Of a stretch of DNA of 46,220 bases, positions 1 to 7,256 are shown piece after piece. The stretch is from Lachnospiraceae bacterium (GTDB taxonomy: Bacteria; Bacillota; Clostridia; Lachnospirales; Lachnospiraceae): contig JAQWCI010000003.1 of NCBI GenBank assembly GCA_028706005.1, positions 1-46,220 of the forward strand, read 5' to 3'. Under the pieces are notes generated by a model. It saw only the letters and a program-made list of their open reading frames with translations, made no database searches and had not been told where the DNA came from. The position numbers and the translations under genes were made by a program. Positions within the stretch are counted from its first letter, which is position 1; the number at the start of each line of letters is the position of its first letter.

Positions 1-153
1 CGGACGAGGAATCAAATCCGGTGGCACTTTAAATATTGTACCATTGCTCTTTAGCGAGCTGGACACCATCCACAAAAGTGGAATAACAAATATCACAGTT
101 ACAAGCACAGATACTATAAACCCTATAATTCCGTTGATTCTTTTCTTTTTCAT
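1..153 (-). CDS. Sugar ABC transporter permease, MalG type (partial, N-terminus only)
   Basis: This reading frame is too short for the ORF track and runs off the left edge. It starts at an ATG preceded by a GGGGG ribosome binding site (start at 153 on the minus strand). It reads MKKKRINGIIGFIVSVLVTVIFVIPLLWMVSSSLK and then KVPPDLIPRP at the edge. One hydrophobic segment (about residues 10-29) followed by the S-S-L-K pattern is typical of the N-terminus of CUT1-family inner-membrane permeases (MalG/AraQ/LacG). It lies 81 bases downstream of the MalF-type permease, completing the usual binding protein, MalF, MalG order. The EAA motif that contacts the ATPase lies outside the window. No ATPase gene is seen in this window, which is usual for CUT1 systems sharing an MsmX-type ATPase. 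Confidence 0.85.
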   Translation of the reverse strand, partial: MKKKRINGIIGFIVSVLVTVIFVIPLLWMVSSSLKSNGTIFKVPPDLIPRP

Positions 154-234
154 ATATACCCCCAAGTCGGAGTGCTCTATACGATGACACAAATCCTGAC
201 TAAACAATTCATGCAGCTTCAGCTCTTTCTTTAT

Positions 235-1179
235 TCAGTCAAACATGTCTGAGAACTTCAGAAGCAGCCACGTTGCAAACAATGAGATTATCAATAGTAT
301 CCATGCCATAGCGGAAGCATATCCCATTTTCAGGAATCCAAAGCCTTCCTGATACAAATAAAGTCCATAGAACAACGTGCAGTTATTTGATCCTCCAAGT
401 GAACCGCTTGTTGAAGCACTTGACATAACATATGCCTGAGCAAAGAACTGTAGCAAAGCAACCGCCTGCGTTATCACACAATAGAAAATGACGTTTCTTA
501 TCATCGGTATAGTCACATATATGAATATTTGAAAAGCGTTTGCCCCATCAAGACGTGCCGATTCCATAAGTGAATCAGGAACACCCTGAAGCGCCGCCAG
601 AAATATAACCATCTGCCCACCTGTTCCCCATAGCAGCATGAGCAGAATTCCCGGCTTAGCCCATGTCGGGTCTGCAAGCCATCCGGGAGGATTGCTGACT
701 CCCAAAGACCTCAACACTGAATTAAGAAGTCCATAATTGGGATTCAGGATCCAGGACCAAAGAAGCGCACAAGCTACTGTTGGAACAACAGATGGAATAT
801 ATATAAGGGCTCGAAATGCTTTTATCAGCGGTGTCCTCAAGTTAAGCAAGACCGCCAAAAGCAGAGCTGTAATTGTAAGCAATGGCACCCCTATAAGAGT
901 AAAATACAAGGTATTAAGTACTGACTTCCAGTACAACGGATCCATAAACATTTCAACGTAGTTGTCAATGCCTATCCATTCAGGCGCCCTCAATATACTG
1001 AAGTCTGTAAAACTGTAGTACAACGACATGATAATCGGATATAAGTCAAAACAGCAGAAGCCAATTATTATTGGTGAAATAAACAGAAGTCCAAGTCTCA
1101 GGTTTTTCATGTCTTTTTTTCTGTTTTCTTTTATTATATTTTTATTGGCTTCAGTTCTCATTATTCTTTGTCTGTTCAT
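235..1179 (-). CDS. Sugar ABC transporter permease, MalF/UgpA type
   Basis: Inner-membrane permease of a CUT1 sugar importer. The ORF is open to a GTG at 1230. I prefer the ATG at 1179 (MNRQRIMRTEANK) because GGAG lies six bases upstream of it; the earlier GTG and the ATG at 1191 have no good site. The protein (314 aa) has a charged N-terminus, then six hydrophobic segments beginning at LRLGLLFISPIIIGFCCFDLYPIIMSLYYSF. It carries the EAA loop near the C-terminal third (ESARLDGANAFQIFIYVTIPMI), which docks to the ATPase. It sits between a lipoprotein binding protein (upstream) and a MalG-type permease (downstream), so the three probably form one operon. The substrate cannot be told from the sequence. 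Confidence 0.93.
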   Translation of the reverse strand: MNRQRIMRTEANKNIIKENRKKDMKNLRLGLLFISPIIIGFCCFDLYPIIMSLYYSFTDFSILRAPEWIGIDNYVEMFMDPLYWKSVLNTLYFTLIGVPLLTITALLLAVLLNLRTPLIKAFRALIYIPSVVPTVACALLWSWILNPNYGLLNSVLRSLGVSNPPGWLADPTWAKPGILLMLLWGTGGQMVIFLAALQGVPDSLMESARLDGANAFQIFIYVTIPMIRNVIFYCVITQAVALLQFFAQAYVMSSASTSGSLGGSNNCTLFYGLYLYQEGFGFLKMGYASAMAWILLIISLFATWLLLKFSDMFD

Positions 1180-1256
1180 ATTTTTCTCCATTGCGGAGCT
1201 TAAGTTACTGCTAACCACAGCCGACGACACTCGCCTGACTTCTGTCTGATTAATTA

Positions 1257-1290
1257 TGAGGCCATGTCTGTGTTACTCGGAATGGCCTCA
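1257..1290 (-). terminator. Hairpin between binding-protein and permease genes (attenuator-like)
   Basis: A perfect 9-bp inverted repeat, TGAGGCCAT / ATGGCCTCA, with a 16-base loop lies just after the binding-protein stop codon. On the minus strand it is followed by TAATTAATC rather than a clean U-run, so it is more likely a partial terminator or a 3'-end stabiliser of the binding-protein message than a full stop. Equivalent hairpins occur at the same junction in the two other importer operons of this window. Confidence 0.6.
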
Positions 1291-1302
1291 CAAAACCAAT
1301 CA

Positions 1303-2661
1303 TCATTTGTTAAGCTTTGTGTTCAGATCATCCAACGCTGCTTTATAATCATATGTTTTATCAAGCATTGCTTTTCCCTCAATATCATTCAGGTTCGTAA
1401 CATATTCCGATCCATTGGCAATAGCCGGGAAGCTTCTGGCTTTATCACTGGCTGCCATATCCGCGAACAATTGCATACGGGAGTCTTCCTTTATGCTATC
1501 CAGTTCTACCGACTTAAGCTGGGATAAATTCTTTGCCATTTCAGCAAATGTTTTCGTTACCTCTTCATTTGTGGTCTCCCATGAAATGAACTTCCACGCC
1601 TCTTCAGGATGCGCAGCTCCCGCCGGAATGATCTGAGGATTGCAGTCCAGGTACGAAGTGCCATATAAGTCCGTGCAATCTGAACTCGTCGGTATATATG
1701 CCACTTTTATACTGTTGTCCATGTCAGGTGCATTTTCCTTTACATATTGAAGTGACCATGGACCATCGATAACCATTGCAAGTTTTCCTGATTCGAACAG
1801 ATCATCAGCTGTAAGATATGCTCCACCACTGGCCACGAAATTATTGATATCCTGTGGAGTCACCCCATCAATTTCATTGAAGAAACGCTGTTCAAATGCA
1901 AATGCATTTATTATCCCTGCATCATTTGCTGTTATCTTTTTGGTACTTTCATCATAGAAATTTGCCCCAAAATTGTAGCCAATTCCTTTTGTCATATTGG
2001 ATCCAGGCCATGTCGGCACAAATCCTAACTGAGTAATGTTTCCATTGGCATCAACCTTCGTGAGCTTCTTCGCATATTCGAGTAATTCATCAAAAGTCTT
2101 CGGCGGGCTTTCAGGATCAAGGCCTGCTTCTGTAAACATATCCGCGTTATATATAAGCGACGCATTGAACAATATAAATGGCATCCCATAAATACCGCCA
2201 TCATATGTAACTGTGTCAAAAGCTTTCGGAACAAATGCATCCTTATCAATGGCGTCTTTTTCTATATACGGAGTCAGATCCGTAAGTGCTCCCTGCGATG
2301 CCCATTCCCCTAATACTGAAGTATCCCAAAGCGATAGTATATCCGGCGGATTACCACCTGATATTGCTGTCAATATCTTCGACGAATCTGTAACGCAAGT
2401 AGCATCAATTGTAATGTTTGGATTCTCCTTCTCAAATTTATCTATGGTCTCCTGCATAACCTCAGCTTCATGGCCATTACCCCATTGCTGCCACATGGTC
2501 AGTGTTACCTTTTCACCTGAAGATGCCGCCGTTTCATCTGTTCCGGCAGTACTGTCAGTTTTACTTGCTCCAGTGCTGGAAGTTCCTGTGCTACCGCAGG
2601 CAACTAATGATAAAACCATTGCCGGAACCAATAATGCTGATAACATTTTTCTGTATTCCAT
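1303..2661 (-). CDS. Extracellular sugar-binding lipoprotein of ABC importer (SBP family 1)
   Basis: Binding protein (452 aa) that captures the sugar outside the cell and presents it to the two permeases encoded downstream. It has a lipoprotein signal peptide: MEYRKML, hydrophobic core, and lipobox LVAC with Cys 22 as the predicted lipidation site. A Gly/Ser/Thr-rich linker follows, then the bacterial SBP_1 fold beginning VTLTMWQQWG. Features of the family include the WDTSVLGEWASQGALTDLTPYI stretch and DGPWSLQYVKENAP in the second lobe. The start is firm: GGGAGG lies five bases before the ATG. The gene leads its operon and has a good promoter at 2730-2757. No regulator is adjacent, so the inducer and substrate remain unknown. 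Confidence 0.95.
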   Translation of the reverse strand: MEYRKMLSALLVPAMVLSLVACGSTGTSSTGASKTDSTAGTDETAASSGEKVTLTMWQQWGNGHEAEVMQETIDKFEKENPNITIDATCVTDSSKILTAISGGNPPDILSLWDTSVLGEWASQGALTDLTPYIEKDAIDKDAFVPKAFDTVTYDGGIYGMPFILFNASLIYNADMFTEAGLDPESPPKTFDELLEYAKKLTKVDANGNITQLGFVPTWPGSNMTKGIGYNFGANFYDESTKKITANDAGIINAFAFEQRFFNEIDGVTPQDINNFVASGGAYLTADDLFESGKLAMVIDGPWSLQYVKENAPDMDNSIKVAYIPTSSDCTDLYGTSYLDCNPQIIPAGAAHPEEAWKFISWETTNEEVTKTFAEMAKNLSQLKSVELDSIKEDSRMQLFADMAASDKARSFPAIANGSEYVTNLNDIEGKAMLDKTYDYKAALDDLNTKLNK

Positions 2662-2729
2662 ACTTGCCTCCCTTTTTTATTTTGAAATGAACTATGATGT
2701 GGTGTTTATTAGAACTGTTCCTGACTAGA

Positions 2730-2757
2730 ATCATAGTGTAATGAATTTAATTTTCAA
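2730..2757 (-). promoter_or_regulatory. Sigma-A-type promoter for the first importer operon
   Basis: On the minus strand TTGAAA (2757-2752) and TATGAT (2735-2730) are separated by 16 bases, placing the transcript start near 2722, about 60 bases before the ATG. Each hexamer matches the consensus at five of six positions. The rest of the 381-base gap (2662-3042) shows only this promoter and the hflC terminator; I see no ORF or RNA gene in it. Confidence 0.6.
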
Positions 2758-2918
2758 TATGCTGTGCTGTTTGTGTATGTACTTTCATTATCTTTGTCAA
2801 TTATTACCTGTTGTTGCATGATAATCTGATGCATGTATATGTATATTTCACACTTTCAAACCGAAGTCTCAACGAACTCTAATAGTTCTCAAATTCATCT
2901 TTCATGTTTATAAGGCAT

Positions 2919-2953
2919 CAAAAAAGGTGGGGATAATCATACCTCACCTTTAA
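2919..2953 (-). terminator. Rho-independent terminator after hflC
   Basis: Reading the minus strand, AAAGGTGAGG and CCCCACCTTT form a 10-base stem with one mismatch and a 9-base loop, followed directly by a run of T (TTTTTTGATG). It lies about 90 bases beyond the hflC stop and closes the hflKC operon. Confidence 0.8.
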
Positions 2954-3042
2954 TAATCAATTATTTGTGAAAACAAAGAATTGGCAATCGCCATTCTACA
3001 TTTCAGATTTCACGTCTGCTACAACACCTGAACTTGCTCTAT

Positions 3043-3915
3043 TCAATACGCCCCATAGAATAACTTCGCAATAGGGGATTCCTTGTCGAGAATTATTGTC
3101 TTGTTGCCGCCCTGGATCGAAGTTTTGAGAGCATCGAGGCTGCGGATAAAATTGTAGAAATCTGCCTTGTCCTCGCTGTCGTACGCTTCCTGGAGTTTCT
3201 GCATGTACGCGGTCTCGCCTTCAGCCTCGAGAATTGCCGCTTGTTTTTCCGCCTCAGCTTTCATGACAGTCACTTCACGGTCAGTTTCGTTCCTGATTTT
3301 CTGTGCCTCGGCCTTTCCCTCAGCCTCGTAAGATGCCGCGATATTGTTTCTCTCTGATATCATTCTCTCGTAGACGGCCTCTTTATTATCTTCCGGAAGG
3401 TCAAGCGATTTGATCTCAGCCTTTGTGATCTCTATTCCATAACCGCCTATAGATTCATTTGCATCACTCGTGATAAGGCTTGTCAGCTTCTCGCCCCTTG
3501 CCGCAATTATCTCATCCTGCGACATCGAACTTATAATATTCTTCGTCGCGTTGTAAACAGCGACACTTGTTCTGTCCTGAGCTCCTGTTATTGAACAGTT
3601 CAGGGTCTGCGCGAACTTAATGGGGTCAGTGACCTGCCACATGATATATGTGTCCGCGATCATAGACTTCTTGTCCTTCGTGATTACATCGGAAGGCGCT
3701 ATATCATACAACTGGACGGCCTTTGGCACAATTGTTCTGGTCTGAACAAACGGAACCTTTATCTTGAGTCCCGGTTCTGATTCCACCTTTGTTATTTTTC
3801 CGAACTGCATAACTACCGCATACTCATTTTCTTTAACTGTATAAAGTGAAGAAGCCATAATAACTACGGCTGCAGCCGCAATCAAAACAAGTATTGCTTT
3901 TATGAACTTTTTCAT
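3043..3915 (-). CDS. hflC: HflC-like SPFH/prohibitin membrane protein
   Basis: Membrane-anchored SPFH-domain protein (290 aa). HflC normally forms a large assembly with HflK that encloses and modulates the membrane protease FtsH. There is a single N-terminal membrane segment (about residues 5-24, AILVLIAAAAVVIMASSLY), then the HflC signature VKENEYAVVMQFGKITKVESEPGLKIKVPF. The coiled-coil region has the family's ERNNIAASYEAEGKAEAQKIRNETDREV pattern, where SERNNIAA resembles the SER-RIA motif of HflC. The ATG overlaps the hflK stop (ATGA), so the pair is translationally coupled. Typical length; no truncation. The function is inferred from the family; FtsH is not in this window. Confidence 0.9.
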   Translation of the reverse strand: MKKFIKAILVLIAAAAVVIMASSLYTVKENEYAVVMQFGKITKVESEPGLKIKVPFVQTRTIVPKAVQLYDIAPSDVITKDKKSMIADTYIMWQVTDPIKFAQTLNCSITGAQDRTSVAVYNATKNIISSMSQDEIIAARGEKLTSLITSDANESIGGYGIEITKAEIKSLDLPEDNKEAVYERMISERNNIAASYEAEGKAEAQKIRNETDREVTVMKAEAEKQAAILEAEGETAYMQKLQEAYDSEDKADFYNFIRSLDALKTSIQGGNKTIILDKESPIAKLFYGAY

Positions 3916-5102
3916 TCCGCGACCTCCTCTTTATCTGTGGCGTTCGTCGTACTGTCCGCCGGGCTTTCCGCACTTCCCGCTGATTCTGAGGTTGCAGATT
4001 CATCCGCAGTATCTTTATTATCTGATTCCAGCACGTTCTCACCGGCGTTCACAAAGCTTTCAATCGGAAGCATTGTCTGTGTGTTGCCATCATCGATAAT
4101 GAGCTTGACTCCGGGAAGCACCTCTTCCATCGTTTCATAGAACATACGCTGTTTGGTGATAAGAGGATTCTTGGAATACTCCGCATACAGCTGCACGAAT
4201 CTTTCTGCCTGTCCCTCTGCCTCATTTATGCGTGACTCCTTTGCAGCCTCTGCCGTCTGCGTTATCTTGTCGGCCTCAGCCTCTGCCTGTGGAAGTTTTT
4301 CATTCTGGTACTTCTTCGCATTGTTTATTGAAGTCTCCTTGCCCTGCTTGGCTGTCTCGACCTCCTTAAACGCCTGCATTACATCGCTTGTTGGCGGCTC
4401 TGCGTCCTGTACCGTCAGATTCACTATCTGAAGTCCAATATCGTTCTTCTCCATCTCGTCTACGAGTTTTTCTCTGACTTCTGCCTGTATCTGGTTCTTA
4501 CCGGTCGTTATTACATCATCGACTGTATAATTTACCACCGTCGAACGGATGCACGACTGCGCCGTGTTCCTTAGAATATCAACAGGGTTGGAAGCATTGA
4601 AGAGATATTTCTCCGGATCGCTCACTCTGTATTCCAGATAAAAGTCAATGTCCACAAAGTTGAAATCCGATGTGATCATTATCGATTCCTGCTCAACCGT
4701 TTCAGAGCTCTCATCCTCGACTGTTCCGCCTTCTTCAGTGCGGTATCCTATTGGCATCCCATGTGTCGTCGTATCGACAAAAGTAACATTCTGAATAAAC
4801 GGAATCCTTCCGTAAAGTCCTGCGCCCTTTATGGAAATCACCTTTCCGAACATGGTCACGACCGCCTGCTCCTGCTCGCTTACTTTGTAAAAACAATTGC
4901 CGGCAAGGAGTATTATCAGCACGACCACAATAATGTATGGCAGGAGTTTAAGAAACTTCTTCCCCTGTTCACCGTTAAAACCGCTTCCATTGTTGCTCCC
5001 ATTACCACTGCTGGTTCCATTCCCGTTTCCGGCATTTGTCCAGGTGCTGTTCTGGTAATTATTCTGACCGTTCCATTGTTGTTTGTTATTAAAAATACTC
5101 AA
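3912..5102 (-). CDS. hflK: HflK-like SPFH/prohibitin membrane protein
   Basis: Partner of HflC (396 aa). A Gly/Asn/Ser-rich cytoplasmic N-terminus (residues 1-45) precedes one membrane helix (about 51-68, LLPYIIVVVLIILLAGNCF). The SPFH domain then starts at VSEQEQAVVTMFGKVISIKGAGLYGRIPFIQ, and a coiled coil rich in Ala/Glu follows (PQAEAEADKITQTAEAAKESRINEAEGQAERF). The C-terminal 40 residues are a disordered Ser/Ala/Thr/Asp tail. The frame starts with TTG, supported by GAGGAG seven bases upstream; the nearby ATG is out of frame and hits TGA after two codons. The order hflK-hflC with ATGA overlap matches the classic operon. Confidence 0.9.
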   Translation of the reverse strand: MSIFNNKQQWNGQNNYQNSTWTNAGNGNGTSSGNGSNNGSGFNGEQGKKFLKLLPYIIVVVLIILLAGNCFYKVSEQEQAVVTMFGKVISIKGAGLYGRIPFIQNVTFVDTTTHGMPIGYRTEEGGTVEDESSETVEQESIMITSDFNFVDIDFYLEYRVSDPEKYLFNASNPVDILRNTAQSCIRSTVVNYTVDDVITTGKNQIQAEVREKLVDEMEKNDIGLQIVNLTVQDAEPPTSDVMQAFKEVETAKQGKETSINNAKKYQNEKLPQAEAEADKITQTAEAAKESRINEAEGQAERFVQLYAEYSKNPLITKQRMFYETMEEVLPGVKLIIDDGNTQTMLPIESFVNAGENVLESDNKDTADESATSESAGSAESPADSTTNATDKEEVAE

Positions 5103-5115
5103 ACCATTTCTCCTC
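5098..5115 (-). promoter_or_regulatory. TTG start of hflK with overlapping three-codon mini-ORF
   Basis: The minus strand reads GAGGAGAAATGGTTTGAGT. The ribosome binding site is ideally spaced (7) for TTG and poorly spaced (2) for ATG. The ATG opens ATG-GTT-TGA, whose stop overlaps the TTG start, so initiation at the ATG could couple to hflK or lower its yield. Confidence 0.55.
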
Positions 5116-5230
5116 TTTGCTGTTTTCTTTGTGCCTGAGATCAGCTAAGTAACGATCATATCATAGTTTCATGATCCGTCGCCACCCCGCACGATGGGCA
5201 GGTCTGAATTTTGTTCCGATGAGCCAAAGT

Positions 5231-5881
5231 TCATGTGATAACAGCGTTTAGATTTGCCCTTTCAAAATCTGGTTGCGCACTGATAAAGAACTTCTTTACA
5301 GTTTTCCAGGAATCATCTATAAAAGTGTGCGGTAAAATTTCGTTCTCGGCATCATCAAAGTATGTCAAGCTCATTATAATGTGGTTCATTCCAGTGTCCG
5401 GGAACTTTTTCCGCGCCGCATCTATAAGATCCTGGGGCAAAATACTTGCATATTTCATCATACAATATAGGTCAAAAAAATCCTTCTTTGCCCCTCTGCC
5501 ACCTATTGCTGCCAATTTCATGGCTCCGATATCCAGAACTGAGGCAATGTTCAGTTTGGGGAATTCTTCCCCGTTAACAAATGGGCTTACCATTTGTTTT
5601 GGGTAATAGAAAAAGCTGACCTGTACATCATTAACTGATAAGTCACAGGTGTCATCGGTGTTTTGCAAGATACAAACATGGGCGGAAATATCATGCAGTT
5701 TATCTATAATCATTTGGCTGCTAAAATGTTCCGGCACAAAGAAATCAAAATCCACGGACTGCCTGGTTCCTATCTGCAAAGCCAGGCCTGTTCCACCCGC
5801 CATATAATACTGAAAATCCATAGCATACGTGATCTTCTCCAATAAGCTGATCCGATCCGAATCCAACACTTCCAAATGCAT
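5231..5881 (-). CDS. AbiEii/AbiGii-type nucleotidyltransferase, putative toxin
   Basis: Protein of 216 aa with the core of the AbiEii nucleotidyltransferase family (DUF1814, DNA-polymerase-beta-like fold). It has GGTGLALQIGTRQSVDFDFF at residues 29-48, where the GG and the D-x-D pair are the nucleotide- and metal-binding motif. A later AAIGGRGAKKDFFDLY segment matches the conserved K-x-x-DxxDL region. Members modify tRNA or other targets with NTPs and act as toxins in abortive-infection or toxin-antitoxin systems (MenT/AbiEii); that activity is inferred here. The gene follows the RHH/DUF6922 gene by 11 bases, a common pairing for short members of this family. Length is normal for the short subgroup and no motif residue is missing. 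Confidence 0.8.
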   Translation of the reverse strand: MHLEVLDSDRISLLEKITYAMDFQYYMAGGTGLALQIGTRQSVDFDFFVPEHFSSQMIIDKLHDISAHVCILQNTDDTCDLSVNDVQVSFFYYPKQMVSPFVNGEEFPKLNIASVLDIGAMKLAAIGGRGAKKDFFDLYCMMKYASILPQDLIDAARKKFPDTGMNHIIMSLTYFDDAENEILPHTFIDDSWKTVKKFFISAQPDFERANLNAVIT

Positions 5882-5892
5882 ATCGACACCCC

Positions 5893-6411
5893 TTAACGCC
5901 TGAAAGAACTTCCCGTTTTTTCTTTGTTAATGTAATAGGCCATATCTTTCCTGTCTATACTGTACTTTTGAGACAGGTAATTAGCGCTTACGTCATCAAA
6001 GCCGCGACTTTTCCTGGCCACATCCATGATTTCTTTGTCTGAATATGTTTTATGTAACCAGTACATTTCTTTGGCGTCACCTAGCATATACAGTCTCGGG
6101 ATGATATACCGCGCATTCTCATGAATATCCAGTTTATCAAATGATGTGTCCCAAAAAAGGACCTTGAACTCCTGCGGAATCCTTAGATTTTCTTTGTAAT
6201 GAAGCAGGCGCCTCATTCTTTTCTGTTGTTCTTTATTGATCATATCAGTAAGAGCTGTTGTAATAACTGCATTCATGCTCTGGTTTTGCCTGGCTGCTAT
6301 GGCCTGTAATTCTCTTTTTGACCCCTTGGGCAGAATTAGCGAGAATCGGTCGTAATGTTCATTTGTATATGAATTTTTGTATGCGACCGCGTCAAAACTT
6401 TCAGGTTTCAT
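5893..6411 (-). CDS. RHH-like N-terminus plus DUF6922-like domain, putative antitoxin
   Basis: Protein of 172 aa upstream of the nucleotidyltransferase. Residues about 20-60 (DRFSLILPKGSKRELQAIAARQNQSMNAVITTALTDMI) look like a ribbon-helix-helix DNA-binding domain of the Arc/MetJ type. Residues about 85-160 (FWDTSFDKLDIHENARYIIPRLYMLG...) resemble the DUF6922 domain usually found as a separate small protein before AbiEii-type nucleotidyltransferases. I infer an antitoxin that also represses its own promoter, as palindromes cover the region just upstream. The ATG has AAGGGGGA upstream. The domain fusion is unusual in my experience. Pfam assignment of the C-terminal half is from memory and should be treated as probable. 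Confidence 0.7.
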   Translation of the reverse strand: MKPESFDAVAYKNSYTNEHYDRFSLILPKGSKRELQAIAARQNQSMNAVITTALTDMINKEQQKRMRRLLHYKENLRIPQEFKVLFWDTSFDKLDIHENARYIIPRLYMLGDAKEMYWLHKTYSDKEIMDVARKSRGFDDVSANYLSQKYSIDRKDMAYYINKEKTGSSFRR

Positions 6412-6435
6412 AAGTGTTGTCCCCCTTATATTGAA

Positions 6436-6468
6436 ATTATATCACATCTTGAGTAAGATGCGTCGCAT
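6436..6468 (-). promoter_or_regulatory. Toxin-antitoxin promoter with two palindromes
   Basis: On the minus strand an extended -10 element TGATATAAT (TATAAT at 6441-6436) lies 25 bases before the antitoxin ATG. Immediately upstream are CATCTT-GAGT-AAGATG (6445-6460) and ATGCG-T-CGCAT (6458-6468), two partly overlapping inverted repeats where a -35 would be. This fits an autoregulatory RHH operator. The gap 6469-6651 shows no gene I can support. Confidence 0.6.
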
Positions 6469-6651
6469 TACAGCCTTATGTTATCTCATTCATTGTCTGT
6501 TGAAGAGTTTCGCTGACATCAACGCCCTGGATATCCAGTCCTTCTGCCTTGTAATACTGAACATCAGCGATATTCCAGAAGCTCCTGGCCAATTCTCTGA
6601 TGTACAGACGAGTTCCAGATAAGAATGAAGTGCCGCCAGGATATGTCTTAC

Positions 6652-6669
6652 ATGTTGACATGTCAACAT
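6652..6669. promoter_or_regulatory. 18-bp perfect palindrome, probable MarR operator
   Basis: ATGTTGACATGTCAACAT is a perfect 18-bp palindrome about 100 bases before the marR-like gene. It contains TTGACA (6655-6660), which can act as a -35 with a weak TACTCT -10 seventeen bases later (6678-6683). A repressor bound here would block that promoter. MarR proteins typically bind palindromes of this size, so autoregulation is a reasonable inference. Confidence 0.6.
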
Positions 6670-6770
6670 ATTACTGGTACTCTTTCAAATGTTACACACA
6701 AAACACATTTGACTTGCGGTAATTCAGGCCAGGTTATCAACAAGGGTCTGCGAAGCAGGATCGGAGCGAC

Positions 6771-7220
6771 ATGAGCTGGCAATTTAAAGAGTTTTGCACC
6801 AGGGTCACAGAAATCAATTCTACGATCAATGAAATCAAGATAAAAGAGGCTCGAAAAATGGGGCTCAAAGGGTCGCATGTCATGCTGTTGCATGAACTTG
6901 ACAAGCACAGTGAGGGCATGACCGGAGCTGATATCGCTGCAATCCTGTGTCTGGACAAAGCTGCGGTATCACGATCGATCGCCGGGCTTGAAGAGAAGCA
7001 CCTGGTAAGCATTGATGATTCTCAATCGGGAAAGCGGTATCGTGCAGTTATCAAGTTGACACCTGAGGGAAGAAAAGCCGCAAAAATGCTGGAGAACAAG
7101 ATCGACAGTGCGGTCGGAGCAGGCGCAGTTGCTGAGTTTTCTGACGAGCAGAGACAAAAGTTCTACTATGTACTATCTCAGATTTCACAGAATCTGAAGG
7201 CATACTCTGAAAGTCTGTAG
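6771..7220 (+). CDS. MarR-family transcriptional regulator
   Basis: Small winged-helix regulator (149 aa). The DNA-binding core reads LKGSHVMLLHELDKHSEGMTGADIAAILCLDKAAVSRSIAGLEEKHLVSIDDSQSGKRYRAVIKLTPEGRKAA. That is the MarR helix-turn-helix (about residues 50-70) and wing (about 80-95, with the D-x-R-like wing replaced by SGKRYR). Flanking helices would form the dimer interface. A ribosome binding site (GGAGCGAC) precedes the ATG. The gene is followed at 36 bases by a DegV gene and then a membrane protein, probably one operon. The palindrome at 6652-6669 suggests autoregulation. The ligand is unknown. Confidence 0.9.
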   Translation: MSWQFKEFCTRVTEINSTINEIKIKEARKMGLKGSHVMLLHELDKHSEGMTGADIAAILCLDKAAVSRSIAGLEEKHLVSIDDSQSGKRYRAVIKLTPEGRKAAKMLENKIDSAVGAGAVAEFSDEQRQKFYYVLSQISQNLKAYSESL

Positions 7221-7256
7221 TTTAATTGCCGGAACGCCACGGCGCGAAAGGAAAAC

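Noticed and set aside
2213-2728. 171-aa plus-strand ORF
   Set aside because: Antisense shadow of the first binding-protein gene, which has a lipobox, a strong ribosome binding site and family motifs.
5156-5224. Short minus-strand stretch reading KIQTCPSCGVATDHE, like half of a zinc ribbon
   Set aside because: Only one CxxC pair, no start with a ribosome binding site, and it ends before hflK. Too short to call a gene or relic.
6476-6661. 61-aa minus-strand ORF (MSTCKTYPGGTSFL...) between the toxin-antitoxin and marR genes
   Set aside because: No recognisable domain and no good ribosome binding site; its start falls inside the palindromic marR operator. It could be a gene remnant, but I cannot support it.
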